Assembly: GCA_902702965.1 (NCBI GenBank)
Contig: CACRXP010000676.1
Span: 279,227-343,226 of the forward strand
Direction of reading: 5' to 3'
DNA from: Spirometra erinaceieuropaei
Lineage: Eukaryota; Platyhelminthes; Cestoda; Diphyllobothriidea; Diphyllobothriidae
DNA: 64,000 nucleotides
Shown here: positions 22,901 to 36,872 of the stretch, one piece after another
How positions within the stretch are numbered: position 1 is the stretch's first letter
Layout of the letters: every line of letters starts with the position of its first letter
The notes under the pieces: model-generated
What the model was told of the DNA's origin: nothing
Databases searched by the model: none
What the model saw: the letters and a program-made list of their open reading frames with translations, nothing else
Translations under genes and position numbers: made by a program

Positions 22901-25098
22901 GCGAGTTTTTATCTACTTTCAATGAAACTGAGTGCTCGCTCTGAGAGCGGGACACCCTTACGCTTTACAAACACAGGTTTCGTGTTTTTTTCACTAAAAG
23001 GAGGAAGCAAATATTTCCCAAATCACGATTTTCTGATAGGCAGTCTGTTTCCGGTCCATTTGCATGTTTGCTTTTAGCCTAAATCCCACCTTGGAGGCTG
23101 AAGGAAGTTAAATTGCATGAAAGAGGATGTGCAATGCAATGCTCGGTTTAACAGATGTCGAAAGTTAGGTGCAAACGTTTGTGAGCAACGGCCATCAAAC
23201 ACACTGAGATATTTTCTGGCGGCCTTCGCATGTGCAATTGCAGATTGGGATGGAATAATATAATAACGATTATACACTGTTCAGAAGACATTACTGTGCC
23301 TTTCTGTATTTCAAGCTTCCTGTCAATTTGAAGCGTCTTTCAACGAAGTGCCAGAGCGCGGCTAGGTTTCTAGCTGAGAAGTATGCTCTACAGGCGTACG
23401 AATGGAGGTAAATTTAAATTACGAAGAGCCTTAGAAGCTCAGGAAAAGCAGGCAACGAGCTCTAAAAAGCCAAAATAATAACAAAAGCATAAAGTGAATA
23501 TAGAATACATCATATTGCTACGATCTGTACCTTCCATAGATGATGAAGTTTAATGTACTCGCACATTCGCAATTAGGCCAGAACTTTCTGTCCTTTCCGA
23601 TTTGAATAATTTAAAAAGTTACTTAGGCAGCGTCAATTGGTTTCTTTGGTAGGCTCGATGAACGTATCTTGAGACAAAATTAGGCAGCATACTTACGGTT
23701 GCCTTCAAAACTGTTTTAATAGGTTGTAACTTATTCCTCCTCATTAGTTTGTGGGTCGATCCTTACAGTCACAGAACTGGCGTTACATTTTGGCATATGG
23801 ACGACCGTCGGGCCCAGTATTTTCCTTAGGCCTCAACATGCATTCTACATGTGGACGTTTGTTTTATTAACCAATACGCCCACGTAGCCTTGATCGCATT
23901 TCCTTGGTCGTTTTGATTGCAGTAATTGTTCTGGAGTACGATTATTTATAGAGTTGTCGCTCTGATGGCGTCTGAGTGCGAGGAATCAGGTTGAGCGATG
24001 TTGGAATGTCTCATACGAGCATACACTTTCAATATTTTCATGTCCCTCATGGCGGTTTACGTTGTGGGCCTTATAGGAACGGCGTGGGTCATAGCGCTAA
24101 AGCGCCTATAATTGCCAGAATGGCGAAAGGAGCAATTTTCAGTGTCTTAAGACGTCATACTTATCAGAGGAGGCCTGCGGTCCTTCGGTAATGTTGGCAG
24201 ACAACCTACATGACTATGGAACGTAAGAATAATATCGAGAACTACCAGGGCAGTGATTTGTCCGAGGGGATTCGTCAAGGCTAGCTGGAGTCGTTTCCCC
24301 TGAAAACCAACACATTGGGGAGTACTCATTTATTTGCAACTCGGTTCACGTCAGCCAGTGTCAAACTTGCAAATGAATGTTATTTTCTATATAACAGCTT
24401 AATAAAAGATGTTTAGACACATCATATACACCCATTCACATATATCAGAACCTCATCACATAGAAAAGTTGCAGAAACCCTTGCCAACTGCATTTACTTC
24501 ATTCATGATCCAAAAACTCCTCTTAATAATCAAAACTACACTGTAACTTAGGGGACAACAAGGGTTCTTCTTATTTCTTTCATGCCGCAAAGTCCGCCGT
24601 CGGTCATCACTGGAGTGTGCGCACCTCAGATGTTTTTCCCAAGACTGTTATCTTGCCATATCCGACGACAGCATACTGTCCCCGAAACTAATAGTCTTTT
24701 GTACAACAATAAAAAATAATTCCTAAATCTAGTAAACACCCTGTACGAATGCATTTTTTATGTTTGGAATGGCGTGCAGAGATGTCGGCTTACCTGAAAC
24801 CGACGAATCCAGAATGAGCATGTCATGCTTTGCGACGTTAGGGCGTTTCTCACCCAAAATGATTAAAAGTGGTATTGTAGTTGAGACGTTCTCACTGTAA
24901 GTCTTACTTGGGCTATGCTCTACAGATGTGTGCTGCCACAGGCCGTATTTGTCGTTGGTATGGGCTTGCTATATTCGAATGTAAATGTTTATTCAAAATT
25001 GGCCCCTTGGTCAATATATCGTCTGCTAGATAGTTTAAGGACAACACCGCTTGGTAATTAAACAAATTCATAGATATTTTGGCAGATTTTAAATACTT
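22901..25098. other. Intron 6, left part: no feature recognised
   Basis: Frames at 23074-23277 and 23976-24191 have no recognisable domain. The tRNA-like foldback follows at 25099. Confidence 0.45.
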
Positions 25099-25600
25099 CA
25101 TATTGACTCAACTGTGAAAGACTCGGGCCTCGGTGAGATTCGAATCCACGCAGTAAGGAAAAGGCTTCAGTACAGCCGACGCTCTAACCACTTGAGCTAC
25201 GAGGCCCCGCCGGACGACGCGACTTTAATCACATTTGGTTCAAGTTTACCCGCCCAACCTGCTGCTGCTTCTGGAATCTATCAAATCTATATGACTTATC
25301 CAAAATCTGTCAAAATGTCTATGAATTACGTGAGCCTAGTAGTCATCTGGTGGATTCTAGGTGAATTACTTAGGAAATCCTGCTTGGGCAGTCAACTTAC
25401 TCTATCAGATTTGGTGGATTCCAGATGTTGCAGTAGGTTGGGCGGGTAACTTGACCCAAATGTGATTAAACTTGCGTCGGCCGGCGGGGCCTCGTAGCTC
25501 AAGTGGTTAGAGCGTTGGCTGTACGGAAGCCTTTCCCATACTGCGTGGGTTCGAATCCCACCGAGGCGCCGAGTTTTTCACAGTTGGGCCAATATGAAGT
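25099..25600. repeat. Foldback element with tRNA-like ends (copy 2)
   Basis: Same build as at 17463: a tRNA-like block on the minus strand (25127-25207) and on the plus strand (25488-25569), joined by arms with GCCGGACGACGCGACTTTAA-type words. The loops read GTACTGA and GTACGGA. The central arm is shorter than in copy 1. It lies in intron 6. Confidence 0.8.
25488..25569 (+). tRNA. tRNA-like sequence (element end), ACG in anticodon position
   Basis: Box A and box B are intact; stem GGCT/AGCC holds GTACGGA, which would give an ACG (Arg) anticodon. The long variable region does not suit tRNA-Arg, so the call stays tRNA-derived. Confidence 0.33.
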
Positions 25601-26201
25601 AAACAAATGTGCGCCGAGAAAATGCAAACGTCTGCGGAGACTGGAACTTGTTGTACAGGAATTGACTGTACTCTCGTAACAGGAACCGTCACTGTTTTAT
25701 TGTAATTGTACAACAGACGTGCGCACAGGGGGTTAACCTTTAAATTTAACTTGATAACACTTTATTTTGGTTATCCTTTCGCAGCAACTATTCATAGATA
25801 TCCCCCTCGAGGTCACGGATTGTGTACAGTTTGTCCATAATCAATTCAATTCTTATCCGTAAAAACCATCGCCGCAATGGCCAAGCGTTCTGCTTTACCT
25901 TGAACCAGAAAGAAGACCGTTTATGGCGCATGACATACGGAAGTGTATATATGACCTCGACAGCTGTATGCAACAAACTCCTACTTTATCAGTAGATTGC
26001 AGCAGGTAATATTGGATGAAATTTGGGCCTTTTCTTCTCAATGACCGTTAACAGTTTCTTCCGCGCTGCTATTGTTTTTGTTGTTGTTGTTGTTGCAGAT
26101 GTTGTTGTTGTTGCTGCTGCTGCTGCCGTTGCCATTGCTATTTTTGTATTGAATGTCTCCGCGTTGCGCGAGAATTCAGTCCTCATTTCTATGCTTTATA
26201 G

Positions 26202-26293
26202 ATCCCCCATTCGAAATGCATCTAAAAAAGCTGGACATATTGGAGGCCGCAAAGAAGATCAAACTTCAGCTGGAAGTCTCTTTGAACTCCCGA
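26202..26293 (+). CDS. Exon 7: short segment
   Basis: The acceptor is ATGCTTTATAG and the donor CGA|GTACGT. Entry is phase 1 and exit phase 0; 30 full codons. The peptide is lysine- and leucine-rich (LKKLDILEAAKKIKLQLEV) and resembles a linker strand. The acceptor is ordinary rather than strong; the case rests mainly on the phase match on both sides. Confidence 0.58.
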
Positions 26294-29079
26294 GTACGTT
26301 CTAACCCGGGAAGCTGTCAATACATTTTGCTTTAAGAAAACTAAAATCTGTTTGCGGAGGTTTTGGGGCTTTTTAGGAATAGAAGCACTTTTATTACGTA
26401 CAGCTTTTGGCACTTCCATTCATAGAGGCAATGCGAGCAGAATGACATCACGCAGGTAAACGTGCTGATAAGGAGCAATTAGGGTATGTTATGCTAAATT
26501 CGTACGTGTTTTTGGCTTTATATTATATTTAAGATCAATTTTTCGAGCTGTTACTACCCTTCAACGGACAGGGCAAACTGCATTTTTTTCATGAGTCTGT
26601 GGAGACATTCCGTTTGCATAATGGGGGAATCGCGTGACAGAACTGCACCGCTCGACACACATAACTTGGCATGCTTGACAATCTGAATTTGTGAGTTCAT
26701 AAATATTAACGTTTGCAGTTGTTTACCAGTCGGAAATGTACACTATAGCTTTCTGGTGTAAGGTAATATTCAAAGGAGTCGGTGACTTTTTCAAGGGAAA
26801 TCATTACTCAGCCACTGATAATGCGCGTATATTCCAAACATTTATGTTTACTTTCACATATTAAATTTTGGCGTGGTAAGTGCATTTTTGGTAAATCATG
26901 AAGACTTGAGAGTTACAGTTCGACTCGTGCGAAGGTACTTGTTTGCTGATAAAAGGGAAAGCTGCCTGACTAAGATACATTAGGATAGAAAATTCGTTAT
27001 CAGCCGAAGTACCACCTCCCGCCAATGATCAGAAAAGTGACAAAATAGCGCACACACAATTCCTCAGTGCATGCAGCCATTTTTTCAGAAGAGAAACTAG
27101 GAATATTTAAGAAGTTCGGTTTAGTTCTTTAATTTGCAAGCTGTTTTGACGCGACCTCTTTGAGCAAAACGTCTTACAAATGGCTCTATTTTCAAAGTAA
27201 TGCAGTCCACTTGTGAGAAAAATCGTTTTTGCTATACCTCGGAGAGCAAATTTGTAAGTTATAGCAGATGAAATAACAAAGAACCCTTCGTATGCTCAAG
27301 CAAAATGATCCTTACAATGAGGCAACTTTGAGCATTATTTCAGACATTACCAGAGAGGATAGTGGGCGCCAAAAATTTAATACGGAATACATGTGTGGAT
27401 AAATTTTGCAGAATTTGTGATGGAAAACATATTTAAAACCTCGACGCTTTAAGATTGAGAAGGAGATTAATACACGTACTCAACAAACAGCCAAATGTGA
27501 CGTTTAGTTACTGTCCCTTATTCATCCGAATTAGTAGTCACCAATCTATGCATTCAATCCGAACACAGACTGGTTGAGAGAAGTAAGTTTTTATTATTTT
27601 CATTAAAACGAGGGCTCAGCGGGTCAACAAAATCTGTCGATTAATCATTTTCATTATTTATCAGTTCAACTGCAAAAATAGTACCCGTAATTAAAGCAAA
27701 ATGAAATGGGCGATAAGTAGTTATAACGAGGTAGTTCTATCAGTGTTTATCAAAGAGAATCTCTGACTGCTCGCATTTGCAGCTATGTCTTCTCTCTATA
27801 CTAGTCAGGACTTTAAAATTTTGTCGCTGTTGCCTGCAGCCTTTCTTAAACTAATCTTAAAAATCCGACATCAGAGACAAATATATCAAAAACTTATATG
27901 ATATCAACGTTTTGGCCTCACGATAGTATTGGAAATCAGCTACTTTTAAAGCCATTCAAGTCGCCATAACTATTACAGTCACGGAGAATATCATTCAGGA
28001 AAGATTCCTCTATCTTCTACTCACTTATTCGGCTAGAATTTCCCGTAAATATACTTTTGATTAATGCTTTCTCCCAGAACTATACCTTACACCGATAAAT
28101 GGGATAAAACGCATGTTTTAACAAATGTTGCGTTTGCTACATTGGCCATCCTCTTCATCGTATTCTAACTCTGTCTCAAAGCGTGACCGGTAAACGATAG
28201 GCATACGAATGGGTATGACTGTTTTTCCTCCATGGTTTTAGATGCGTCCGCGAGGTGAACTTATAAACCGAGAAACGAGAATGCGACAAAGATATTTTGG
28301 TGAGGGTAGGGCATATAACCGGCCTACACTGGTGTTCCAAAATCTACCTTCCTGTCTTATCTTGATAGATATGGTTCATAACGGTTTGCCCGGTAAAAGG
28401 TCACGAAAAGGGTTATGAAATACGCGGAATTTTTACCATGCTAGCGTCATTGACGTTTAAGTTGCACGTACCGAACTCCAGGCTTGGGGTATGGCTACGG
28501 TTATTATTAGATTTAATGTTAATTTTGGGTTATTCTTAGGGCTGGGATGGCCAGGCTTAGGCTACGGTTTAAACTTAGGGTTGAAAATACGTTTTCGATT
28601 ATAGCCTATGGTTTTAGGGTTAGGGACAGAAGTAAATGTTAGGGTTTTGAGACTTGTGTCATGGCAACGGTCACGTTTAATTTTTCCTTAAAGGTTTACG
28701 ATTAAAGGGCTAGGGTTACCCATTAGCGGCTTGGCCGCAGTTTGCGTTAGTGTCGTAATTAATTATAGTTTTTGTCTCCTGACATTATTATTGGCATCGC
28801 GTTCAACTTTTACCTGCCCTTGATTAGTCACATTGTTAACATGAAGCATGGGGCGTTCAGAGATAAAGTAGAACAATCCTGACTATTATTTCTCATCGGG
28901 GTTCTGTTTTACATGCAACCTCAGGTGCTAGGTGAGTTTCAAAGCCCGGGACGTCCATTTTAGTCTTATGAGAAGGATGGGTGAGCACATTATCACACCT
29001 GTTGAATTTTTAGGAGAAAGCATTGAGGTTCCATCGTAGGGTTTCACGGTATAACTACTGTCTCGGCTGTAGATAATAT
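26294..29079. other. Intron 7, left part: A/T-rich, nothing coding
   Basis: No long frames. The telomere-like tract 2 at 28541 is the only structured part I see. Confidence 0.5.
28541..28720. repeat. Degenerate TTAGGG-like tract 2
   Basis: Scattered TTAGGGTTAGGG-type words (the best near 28610-28625) within A/T-rich spacers, in intron 7 of the main gene. Confidence 0.55.
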
Positions 29080-29680
29080 CTCTTGGCGGGATCCCATGGT
29101 GAAGCTTGCTGGTGTTCGAAAGACGATTTGAAAGGCTTCTTTAGCATCGACTCGATGATTTATTATCAAAAGATATGCAGGGGTAGAACTCAAAATCGAT
29201 CTGGTTTCACTCCTGCCTAGCCAGGTCGTTATAGGTTCATGTACTCTCTTCTCCAGATGTCTCGTTGTACGGTCAATATATCCACCTCCACAGAAGGAAT
29301 TAAATGAATAAATAACATCGATGTGAACTTTGATGGTAATTGGTCTTTACCTCCAAAGCGTAGGAGGAAAGAATTTGTGAAACATACGCGCAAATTCGCC
29401 GAGGGTAAAACATCAGTGGTTGTTGTCTTCGGATGTTGTCTTATTAGATCGCTTGCTGCGTCCTTTTGAAAAGACGGTCTTGTGAACAAGTTTTTTCTTC
29501 ATTTGTCGCGATTGGCTTTACAGTGCGCTGCACAATATTTCAAAAGATAAATCGTTCTGGGTATCCGTTTGCGCAGAGTATGTTGTGCAGCTTCTGAAGT
29601 TCTGCTTCAACGGTCTTAGGAGCGCAGCTACGCCGCACTCTAGCTCTTAATCCCTGAACCAAAATGGTTTCATTTAAGTT
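29080..29680 (-). mobile_element. Group B PLE 3' fragment
   Basis: On the minus strand the connector VEAELQKLHNILCANGYPERF (about 29600) is followed by the nuclease motif IYSFNSFCGGGYIDRTTRH and RVHEPITTWL (about 29330-29220) in a shifted frame. Stops interrupt it. Confidence 0.7.
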
Positions 29681-30839
29681 TTCTAACTAGCATGTAACAT
29701 TAAGCGAACTAAATTAATGGACAGATGCGTGCTGTCTTCTCCTTAGCACCTCTAAGTCTAAACGTAGCGAATATATCACTATCAGTTTTGGGCATGCCTA
29801 TTCAGCAATTATTCAAAGCAGGATATCAGTTTGGCATTTACCGAATCGTAAATGGTCCCGTTTTCCGCCATCTTTCAAAGGCCAACCTGAGGAAAATGTC
29901 GAAGGCCATCTAATTTTTTCATGTTTACTGAAGAGTTATTAAAGGGAAGCCTTAGAAATGCAACTTTCGACATAGGAAGCAATCATAAAAACGTCGAAAA
30001 TAGGAATGGTCAGACTTCATGGTTACTTAGCGACCAGTAATTAAATTACTCGCATCGTAGAAGAAAACACAGACATTATGGTGGTACATGCGTTTAGTGA
30101 CATTTGTTTCCCCACATTTGCTTTTAAAAACATAGACACTCCCATCATTTGCTGGTGTCGTCTGTTAACGTTATTAAAGGTCATTTGGTTTTCACTGAAA
30201 TATTAAGGAAAATAGCATATAAGGACGATTTTCTCTGCCAGATTTTCCTGCAGGCAAGGCGTTTTTTCTGGCCACATTAAGATAAGGTACACGTAGGAAT
30301 TTCTGACTACGATTCATATGAGAAAGACAACACAGTTTTAAGACAAATAAGTGGAATATGTGTTAGTCGTTTGCTTTATTTACTCATTTGCCTTCCCTCA
30401 GTTCACTTTTTGCATACCTTTGCGCGTTAATTGACATTAAGTGGGTCATTATTCGCCGATTTTCGTAGATTTTTTTCCTCCTTACATAACACGCTCAGTT
30501 GCCTTTTAAACAGAATCCACGACACATAACACATTACCCGTCCACTTAATTATAACTCCACGAATTCAGGACATTTGACTATTTATTCCTATAATCCCCC
30601 GTTTCATACATACGTCGTAAGTGCTGTGCTTAATCGTAAAAAGTTTGCCAAAGTTCTGGAATGTGTATTCAACTCAAAAAGATTACATAAGTATAATCCC
30701 AAGATGTTTCAGTTATTTCGGGATGTCAGCTTTTGGAAGAATTATTTGCAGCCGCCTGCAAATACTACACCCTGTAAAAGTGCCCACTTAAATTGTATGA
30801 ATTTTCCGCATTGGTTTTTGATGCCCCTATAAATTCAAA

Positions 30840-31600
30840 TATCCTGCACAGAAAACATGAATAAAAATATTCATTCGTTTACTCGTTTTGTAAAACATTA
30901 CGTATTTAAATGTCACATTTAAAAAACGATTATACTTTGGTTTTAAAAAATGTCTACTTATGAGAGTATTTAAGAATGTGAAATGGTAGTTCATAACACA
31001 TCGTGTCTCTACATTAACTAATATTGCTTCTAAAGTTTCGAATATGGCTCAAATCCATTATCAGATTTTATGAACCCCATACGATCTCCTCATAAACGTG
31101 TATGGAAATGTAGTAGCTTCCGTACAGGGAAAATATAAAGCATATATTTTAGCATCCGTAAATGCAAATGTAACGGCAGGTGGGGTTCAAAATCACTAGG
31201 AAATATGAAAAACTTTTTGAAACCTAATAATGCCCTTTCTTCAAGTACAAAATTTAATGATGTAGTTTTCTTCTATATGAATAAAAGGACGAGTATTGTT
31301 GTGCATATTTCCAATAAAATGTCTCTAAATTTTTGAGGCCATCGAAAATCAGTGAGGACAATTCACACTAATTAAGTAGTCATTTCTATAGTAGTGTTTT
31401 TGTTGGCGGCCGAAAAGACGTCTGTTCTAAAGCTAGCATCTCGAAGCAACTGAATTACTTTGGAACTATGCTGCTCAGTAAGTAGTATTACAACACTTTA
31501 TAATCAAACTTTAGAGTCAAAAACCTATTTCAGAATTTCAGTTAGCATTTCATGAGTTAGCACATCTACTGTATGAACAATTCCTTTGTTCAGATTGGAC
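30840..31600 (+). repeat. Unclassified repeat R1, diverged copy
   Basis: The same word order as 46812-47460, more diverged and without the SINE. It lies in intron 7, just before exon 8. Confidence 0.58.
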
Positions 31601-31643
31601 AAGTTTCAGTCATCTCTCCACATGATTCTCTTTCTCCCAACAG

Positions 31644-31851
31644 CTCATTTTAGATCATCTAAACTGCTTTCCGAGTACCCTGAAGCTTGTGCCTGTCTGG
31701 CTGCCAGACGACGCAGAGCCGACTGTTTTCTCCACATCTCCAGTTTACTTCGACTTTATGGCCAATACTGACATGCCAAGCCTTGACTTCAGACTTGTCT
31801 TCACATTCAACGACACCATTCGTGAAATCCCAATAAGTCTACCAAATCCAA
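31644..31851 (+). CDS. Exon 8: extracellular segment
   Basis: Excellent acceptor (CTTTCTCCCAACAG) and donor (A|GTAAGT); entry phase 0, exit phase 1; 69 codons. It carries strand-like patterns TLKLVPVWLP and LDFRLVFTFND, suggesting another beta sandwich. One Cys is present near the start. Confidence 0.77.
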
Positions 31852-32289
31852 GTAAGTCTGTGCTGATATTGAGTGAGAGCAAAAACGGGTGAATACCAAC
31901 CCTTGCAGCTAGCAAGTGTGATAGCTAGGACAGACTATGATTGTAGAAATCATTTCGAATTCAAAATGTGGACATTCGAAACTCCTCTCATCTACGCCTA
32001 TTACGAGCCCGCTGGACTTTCTACTGTTCATCGCCTGTTTGGGCAATTTCTCGTCCAGTTTCCGTAGTTTGGAAGACGTGTTGTCAGGAAGGCTGGAAAT
32101 TACATTTGAGTCCTTTTCTTCATTCACGTAAATTGTATCTTTATATTTTGCATGACGCATCACATTCGCATTAGTACACCACTGGGACCTGGCCACATCC
32201 GCGTTCGTGTGGTTTTCACTTTTTGCTGCTAAATATTTGTCTTATCCAATAAGACAACTTTCGTGGCTTTTGGTCAACTGCAACATCCA

Positions 32290-32530
32290 ACTGTTGTTGC
32301 AGTTGTTGTTGTTGTTGACGTACCCTAAGCCCCTTGTTTAGAGCTACGTACTTCTGACAGAAGCATTCGTAAGAATCCTCTGGCGAATTGGCACAGGGGT
32401 TTACAGAAGCGAACAGAGAAGTTCCAGAAAGCAGGTTAGAACACGAGGATGCGATCACTGGAACTAGAAATTTATTGGCTTGACGATTCGGATTCGCTCG
32501 GAGCCATCCGCAGATATAGCTGCAGATAAG
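32290..32530 (-). mobile_element. Group C PLE tail remnant
   Basis: On the minus strand the words CGAATCC, GTCAAGCC and GATCGCATCC follow the group C tail order seen at 11590-11660 and 53480-53550. The CTGATGA core is not preserved. Confidence 0.45.
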
Positions 32531-35500
32531 ACTTATATGGCAGGTTAAGTTTGCGATTGATGTAAATTTAAGTTTAAACTAGGGTCGGGGGTGAAGCTAT
32601 AATCTAGGTTTGCAGGGCATATTTACGGAGATTGCTAATGATACCACCATGATTGAGGCTAGACACAGGCCTATATCTAACGTAGCACCCAGACCTATCA
32701 CTTGATCCCAAACTACGCCTAACATGAGCTCAAAAGCATGATACTGAACTTGCATTAAACCCCAAACACATACCTTTGTTAGTGCATATGTCTAAAGCCT
32801 GACTCTAACGCCAATCATAGACTTTCCAAGTTACCCACGGGGGGAGCTTCTTGGCATAATATTCTATTACTCCCACAACGATAACATTTTTGTGATACAA
32901 ACGCCACTTCGTGCGCTACAATTTCGTTCCAGCTTACTAATTTGTCCTGTCATATAAGTTGTACGTGCATTTTCTGCCTGTAAAAATATGCTGCTTGTCA
33001 ATAACTGCTTAACTTCCTGTATTTAAACCTCCGCAACCGTTACCGACACGTAGTTGGACGAGGTTTCTAGGGAAAGACCTTGAAGCATTCTGCAGTAACT
33101 CTCTTTTTAGGTCAAACATTCCTCAAATTGCACCCTTATTGGACCGCAAGCCGTCATGTTTGCTTTAAAAAGTCAGGAATGCCCATTTTACCTCATAAAG
33201 AGGCTTAGAGCGTCGGTTAACTTGAACGGAAATTACTGGGAGTCCTGAAAAGGTCAGTTTGGCGGCTTAGCACAGTCATTAATCGTCAAATTTGGCCTCT
33301 CAAAGACCTGAAGGGCATGTTTAAATTTAGTTCGTTTAAGGTGTGTTAGGTGGCTTCTCTGACGTCCAACCAACAGAAGAAGACCCTGTCAGTTTTTTAT
33401 AGTCAGGAGATTCTCCGATTGTTTTCAAATCTCTCAGCTAATAAGGCGGTATGAAATCGTCTGAAAACTCATTTCAGTTGTAAATACATAAAGTGGACAA
33501 ACAGAGACTTCTGGGTGAAATTTACCCGAAGGGAAAATAATAAAATTAAATTTGTTTTGTTTTACTACAGAAGCACTAGTAGCAGCCATACGCACTCTCC
33601 GCGTGATGAATTGCAACGCCCGGGCAAAGGTCGTGTGCTGAATATAGAGGGTGAACCCGTTTAACTTGTTGATGTACTTAGCAGAGTGCTTCCATCGGCG
33701 TCTGGGCATATAGCCCGTGGTGCTGCAGCATTTAGTCCCTCGTTACTATAAATTAACATTTTAGATTCCTTATACGAATTTTATCTGTGTCGTTACTGAA
33801 CGTTCAAACAATGCTTCAGTGCTAACCTCGCAGGCAAACAAATTTTATGAAGGAGGAAGAACATAAATAACTGACCTCCCTGATTCCCTCATCTGAACGA
33901 AGACTAAGATGGCCTAATAATCAAAGTATTCCGGAGAGCGAACTCTAATAGCCACCACAGAGTCAGCCAAAAGTGCATTTTCAGGATTTCGGAAGCCAGG
34001 GCTTCCTTATAACGACAACATAGACGGATGTTCGGATCGAATGATTACCCGCGCAACGTTGTCAATTGGAGCATGCGCAAGCAGGGCGAGAGACCAGACT
34101 GGCCCTCTCCCAAATTTAGGCGACCTTCCAGTACGTCAAACACGTCTTAGACGTCGTCAGCCACCCTCTCACGCCACTTGGAAGTGGAGTTATAAACGGA
34201 CCGGAGACAACCATTAGATCGCACTATCCCTGCAGTAAAGTCTAGATTCGCTCACCAGGTCTGTTCCGGTCGTGGACAGTGAAGTTGGGTCAAGAAACTA
34301 AGAGCTTAGTTCAAACGCTGGTGGTTAAACACGCAACTGAATCTTAAGTTACGGTTTATTTAACGAGACTCGGCTGCATTTTCCAATTCGGTTACACCAA
34401 AGTTCTCATGCAAGGGGACAACCGCGGACTGCTTTAGTTGTAGTCTTCCAGATTCCAGTCAATTAACAAACGTTATGACCTCCAACTCCATATTCCGCGT
34501 TGGTTGCAAGCATTGTTTTCACCGTGTGCCGTTGGTAAAACAAACTGATTTAATATTCGCTTTCTGAAAATTTTATAATTGTGAAACGTTTAGACGTGCT
34601 CGTATAAATATGCCCTAAGCTTACTGAACCGAGGCTTATTAATGCAGTCCATAGCATGCCGAACCTGAGTAATATCCAGTTCAGTTGTGTATGTGGTACA
34701 GCAGGATTCTCAGGTAGACATACAGAATTTAATTAATTTGTCTCGGGAACCTGCATGGCGTTTAGTTTGTAAACCTAAAAACCAGACGAAAACTTGGGCT
34801 GCCTTTCAAAAGCTATTGATTCTGTTAACATTTTCTGAAACCCAATTTCCTTTTCCAGTCAAATGCTGTACCTGAAGGAGGTGGTTGTTGTTTTAGGGTA
34901 TCGAAGTACATGACCTTTTGGGCAGCCCTTCTATCTAGTATGATTGCATGCATAAAAACACGAAAAATCAACAAAACGCGCGCCGTATTTTGTAATGGCA
35001 TTTTTGGATGTGATTCACACAGGCAGCTAAAAGTGCTCGCCTAACAGCCAAAATGTCGTCGTCTGACTCGTAATTAGCCTTGCAACATCGGCTGCAAAAT
35101 ATTTCTATCGAAAATTGGAATAAAAATATCTCATCAGTGCTCTACTCGTTTTCGCGCATAAAATTTGAGGGCTATTATAGGTTCCCCTGGGGTATGTATA
35201 CTGGATATCCAGACTAAAGGCAGTAACACTTTTTGATTAATAGAGTTATCCCAGCAGATTGAACTGAGATTGCTTCAGTAATTCTGGTTGACTTCTGCCC
35301 AGCGTTTAGCTTCCATCGGCAAATCGATTGTACTTTTCTGTAATCAAAGGTAGGGGACCACCGCGCCTTTCGAAATACCCTTGACTTAGATACAGTTTAC
35401 ATTGCTTGGTTGCCTCTGCAGATGTTCGGCGTGTGTGGCTTTCCTGTCGGAACGCTACAGTTTAGACATCCTGTGTGTTTGACAGTTGGGAGGGCGCCGC

Positions 35501-36698
35501 CCATGCGTCCATCAGGCAACTGTTCTTTGACTCCATTCTCACCCCCTGCACATGCTTCTTTGACTTCAAATGTCACGCACAATCTACGTCTGACTGACTT
35601 CGCAAGGACTTCTGTTTTGCTACAACAGTATGCAAAGTGAAGTACTTTCAAAACGTAATACCCTGCTGCTACTGTTTCCTCGCATTTCCCTACCTCCCTC
35701 CCCGGTGACGCGTGTTCTTCTCCCTTTCCTCTTTTTGTACCTCCCCCCACCTCAGTCAACTGATGCTATCACCAACCCTACCGAACCGACCCTATTATGC
35801 TGTTATCATTACTATCTTGACCTCCATTAGGATCTCGCCGAACTTACCTCTAGGTCACTTGAGGTTTCTTACCCGTCAAATTTTGCCTGACTTGAAAACC
35901 TTTCTGCTGATGTGTCTATCATAGCTATTTCAGACTGATTGGAAAACGGTACATCAAGGGCGGGATGCTCGTAGGAAGGTGCGGAAGATACATACAAGTT
36001 GGAGAAAAAGACTGCCGCATGGTTACCCTAATCGCACTCTTCAATGACTAAATTAGTTTGCTGTTCAATTTCACTAAATCGTCTTGCTTGATTACTGATC
36101 TGCGGCTAAATCACTACAAACCGCGATCTCAATGCCAGGCAATATTAGTCTAACTCTCGAAGGAAATAAATCTGTCCTTACTTTGAATGACATTTAATGG
36201 CCTTTTCCTGTCATTGATAAGGGTATCCCATAGGAGTAGAGACTAGCAAGCGGCTTCCCTAGTCTTTTAAATAACTCCGAGGACCGTGGATGTTTGAGGT
36301 CTAACGAGAACGCGTCTGCGGGCTCGATGAATTTTGGAAATTTTCGAAGAAGTTTAGGAAAGTCAGTGTTCCACGCAGTTTTTCGTACAGTTTTCAGTTA
36401 AGATGTAAGGTAGAATTTCTGTAAATAACCTCGATAGTTGGAAGACTTTATTACCGCCAGATCTAGAATGACATCAAATTTTGTCAAGTCGCGGATCCTG
36501 CAGCAGGCGCATCCTACAGAATTTCACAAGGGAAGATTGTTGTGCCATTGCCCTTAAAGTTTTAGGTTGACATATGCTCGCTATTTGCTGTTCAATTAGT
36601 CCGTTCTATCGCGAGGTTGCTTTCGACGCCTAGAATTCTGTTATTTTATGGAGACTTTTGAAATGTTAGGGCACTTTTATTTTATACTCCTTTTCTAG
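32531..36698. other. Intron 8: PLE remnant, otherwise nothing recognised
   Basis: Besides the group C remnant at 34050-34510, frames at 35397-35924 lie in a C/T-rich block and lack motifs. Confidence 0.45.
34050..34510 (+). mobile_element. Group C PLE remnant
   Basis: It aligns along its length with 10870-11290: the lead rich in GTCGTC and CTCCACTTGG-like words, the nuclease start, the GGACTCGGCC-like word before the nuclease end and the AATCAACAA-type spot. It is heavily mutated, with stops. Confidence 0.6.
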
Positions 36699-36872
36699 TG
36701 AAGGAAAAGTCGAACCCAGTGTTCAACACCCAAACCAGCGAACTCACCTGGCAAACGGTTGCACCTCAACTTAAACCGGCCGTGGAGGAATATAAGGTGA
36801 CAGTCGTCACTACAAGCCTTGTTTGCGGGACGACAGAGATGCAGGAAATTGCCGTCCGCTCAAGAGACGATT
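36699..36872 (+). CDS. Exon 9: FN3-like segment
   Basis: The acceptor is CTCCTTTTCTAG and the donor T|GTGAGT, phase 1 at both ends; 57 full codons. The order SELTWQTVAP, then VEEYKVTVVTT, is the B-strand tryptophan and C-strand tyrosine pattern of FN3 domains. Joining to exon 8 makes a methionine codon across the junction, which is not a start. Confidence 0.77.

Noticed and set aside
22940..22944. TGA as the end of the main gene
   Set aside because: A consensus-like GC donor 42 nt earlier restores the exact phase of the next exon, and thirteen further exons chain perfectly to a later stop.
25989..26186. Ala/Thr-rich minus-strand frame and Val-rich plus-strand frame
   Set aside because: They arise from GTT/GCT triplet repeats just upstream of exon 7.
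35397..35924. Frames on both strands in a C/T-rich block
   Set aside because: Composition-driven; no domain or splice context in the phase needed by the main gene.
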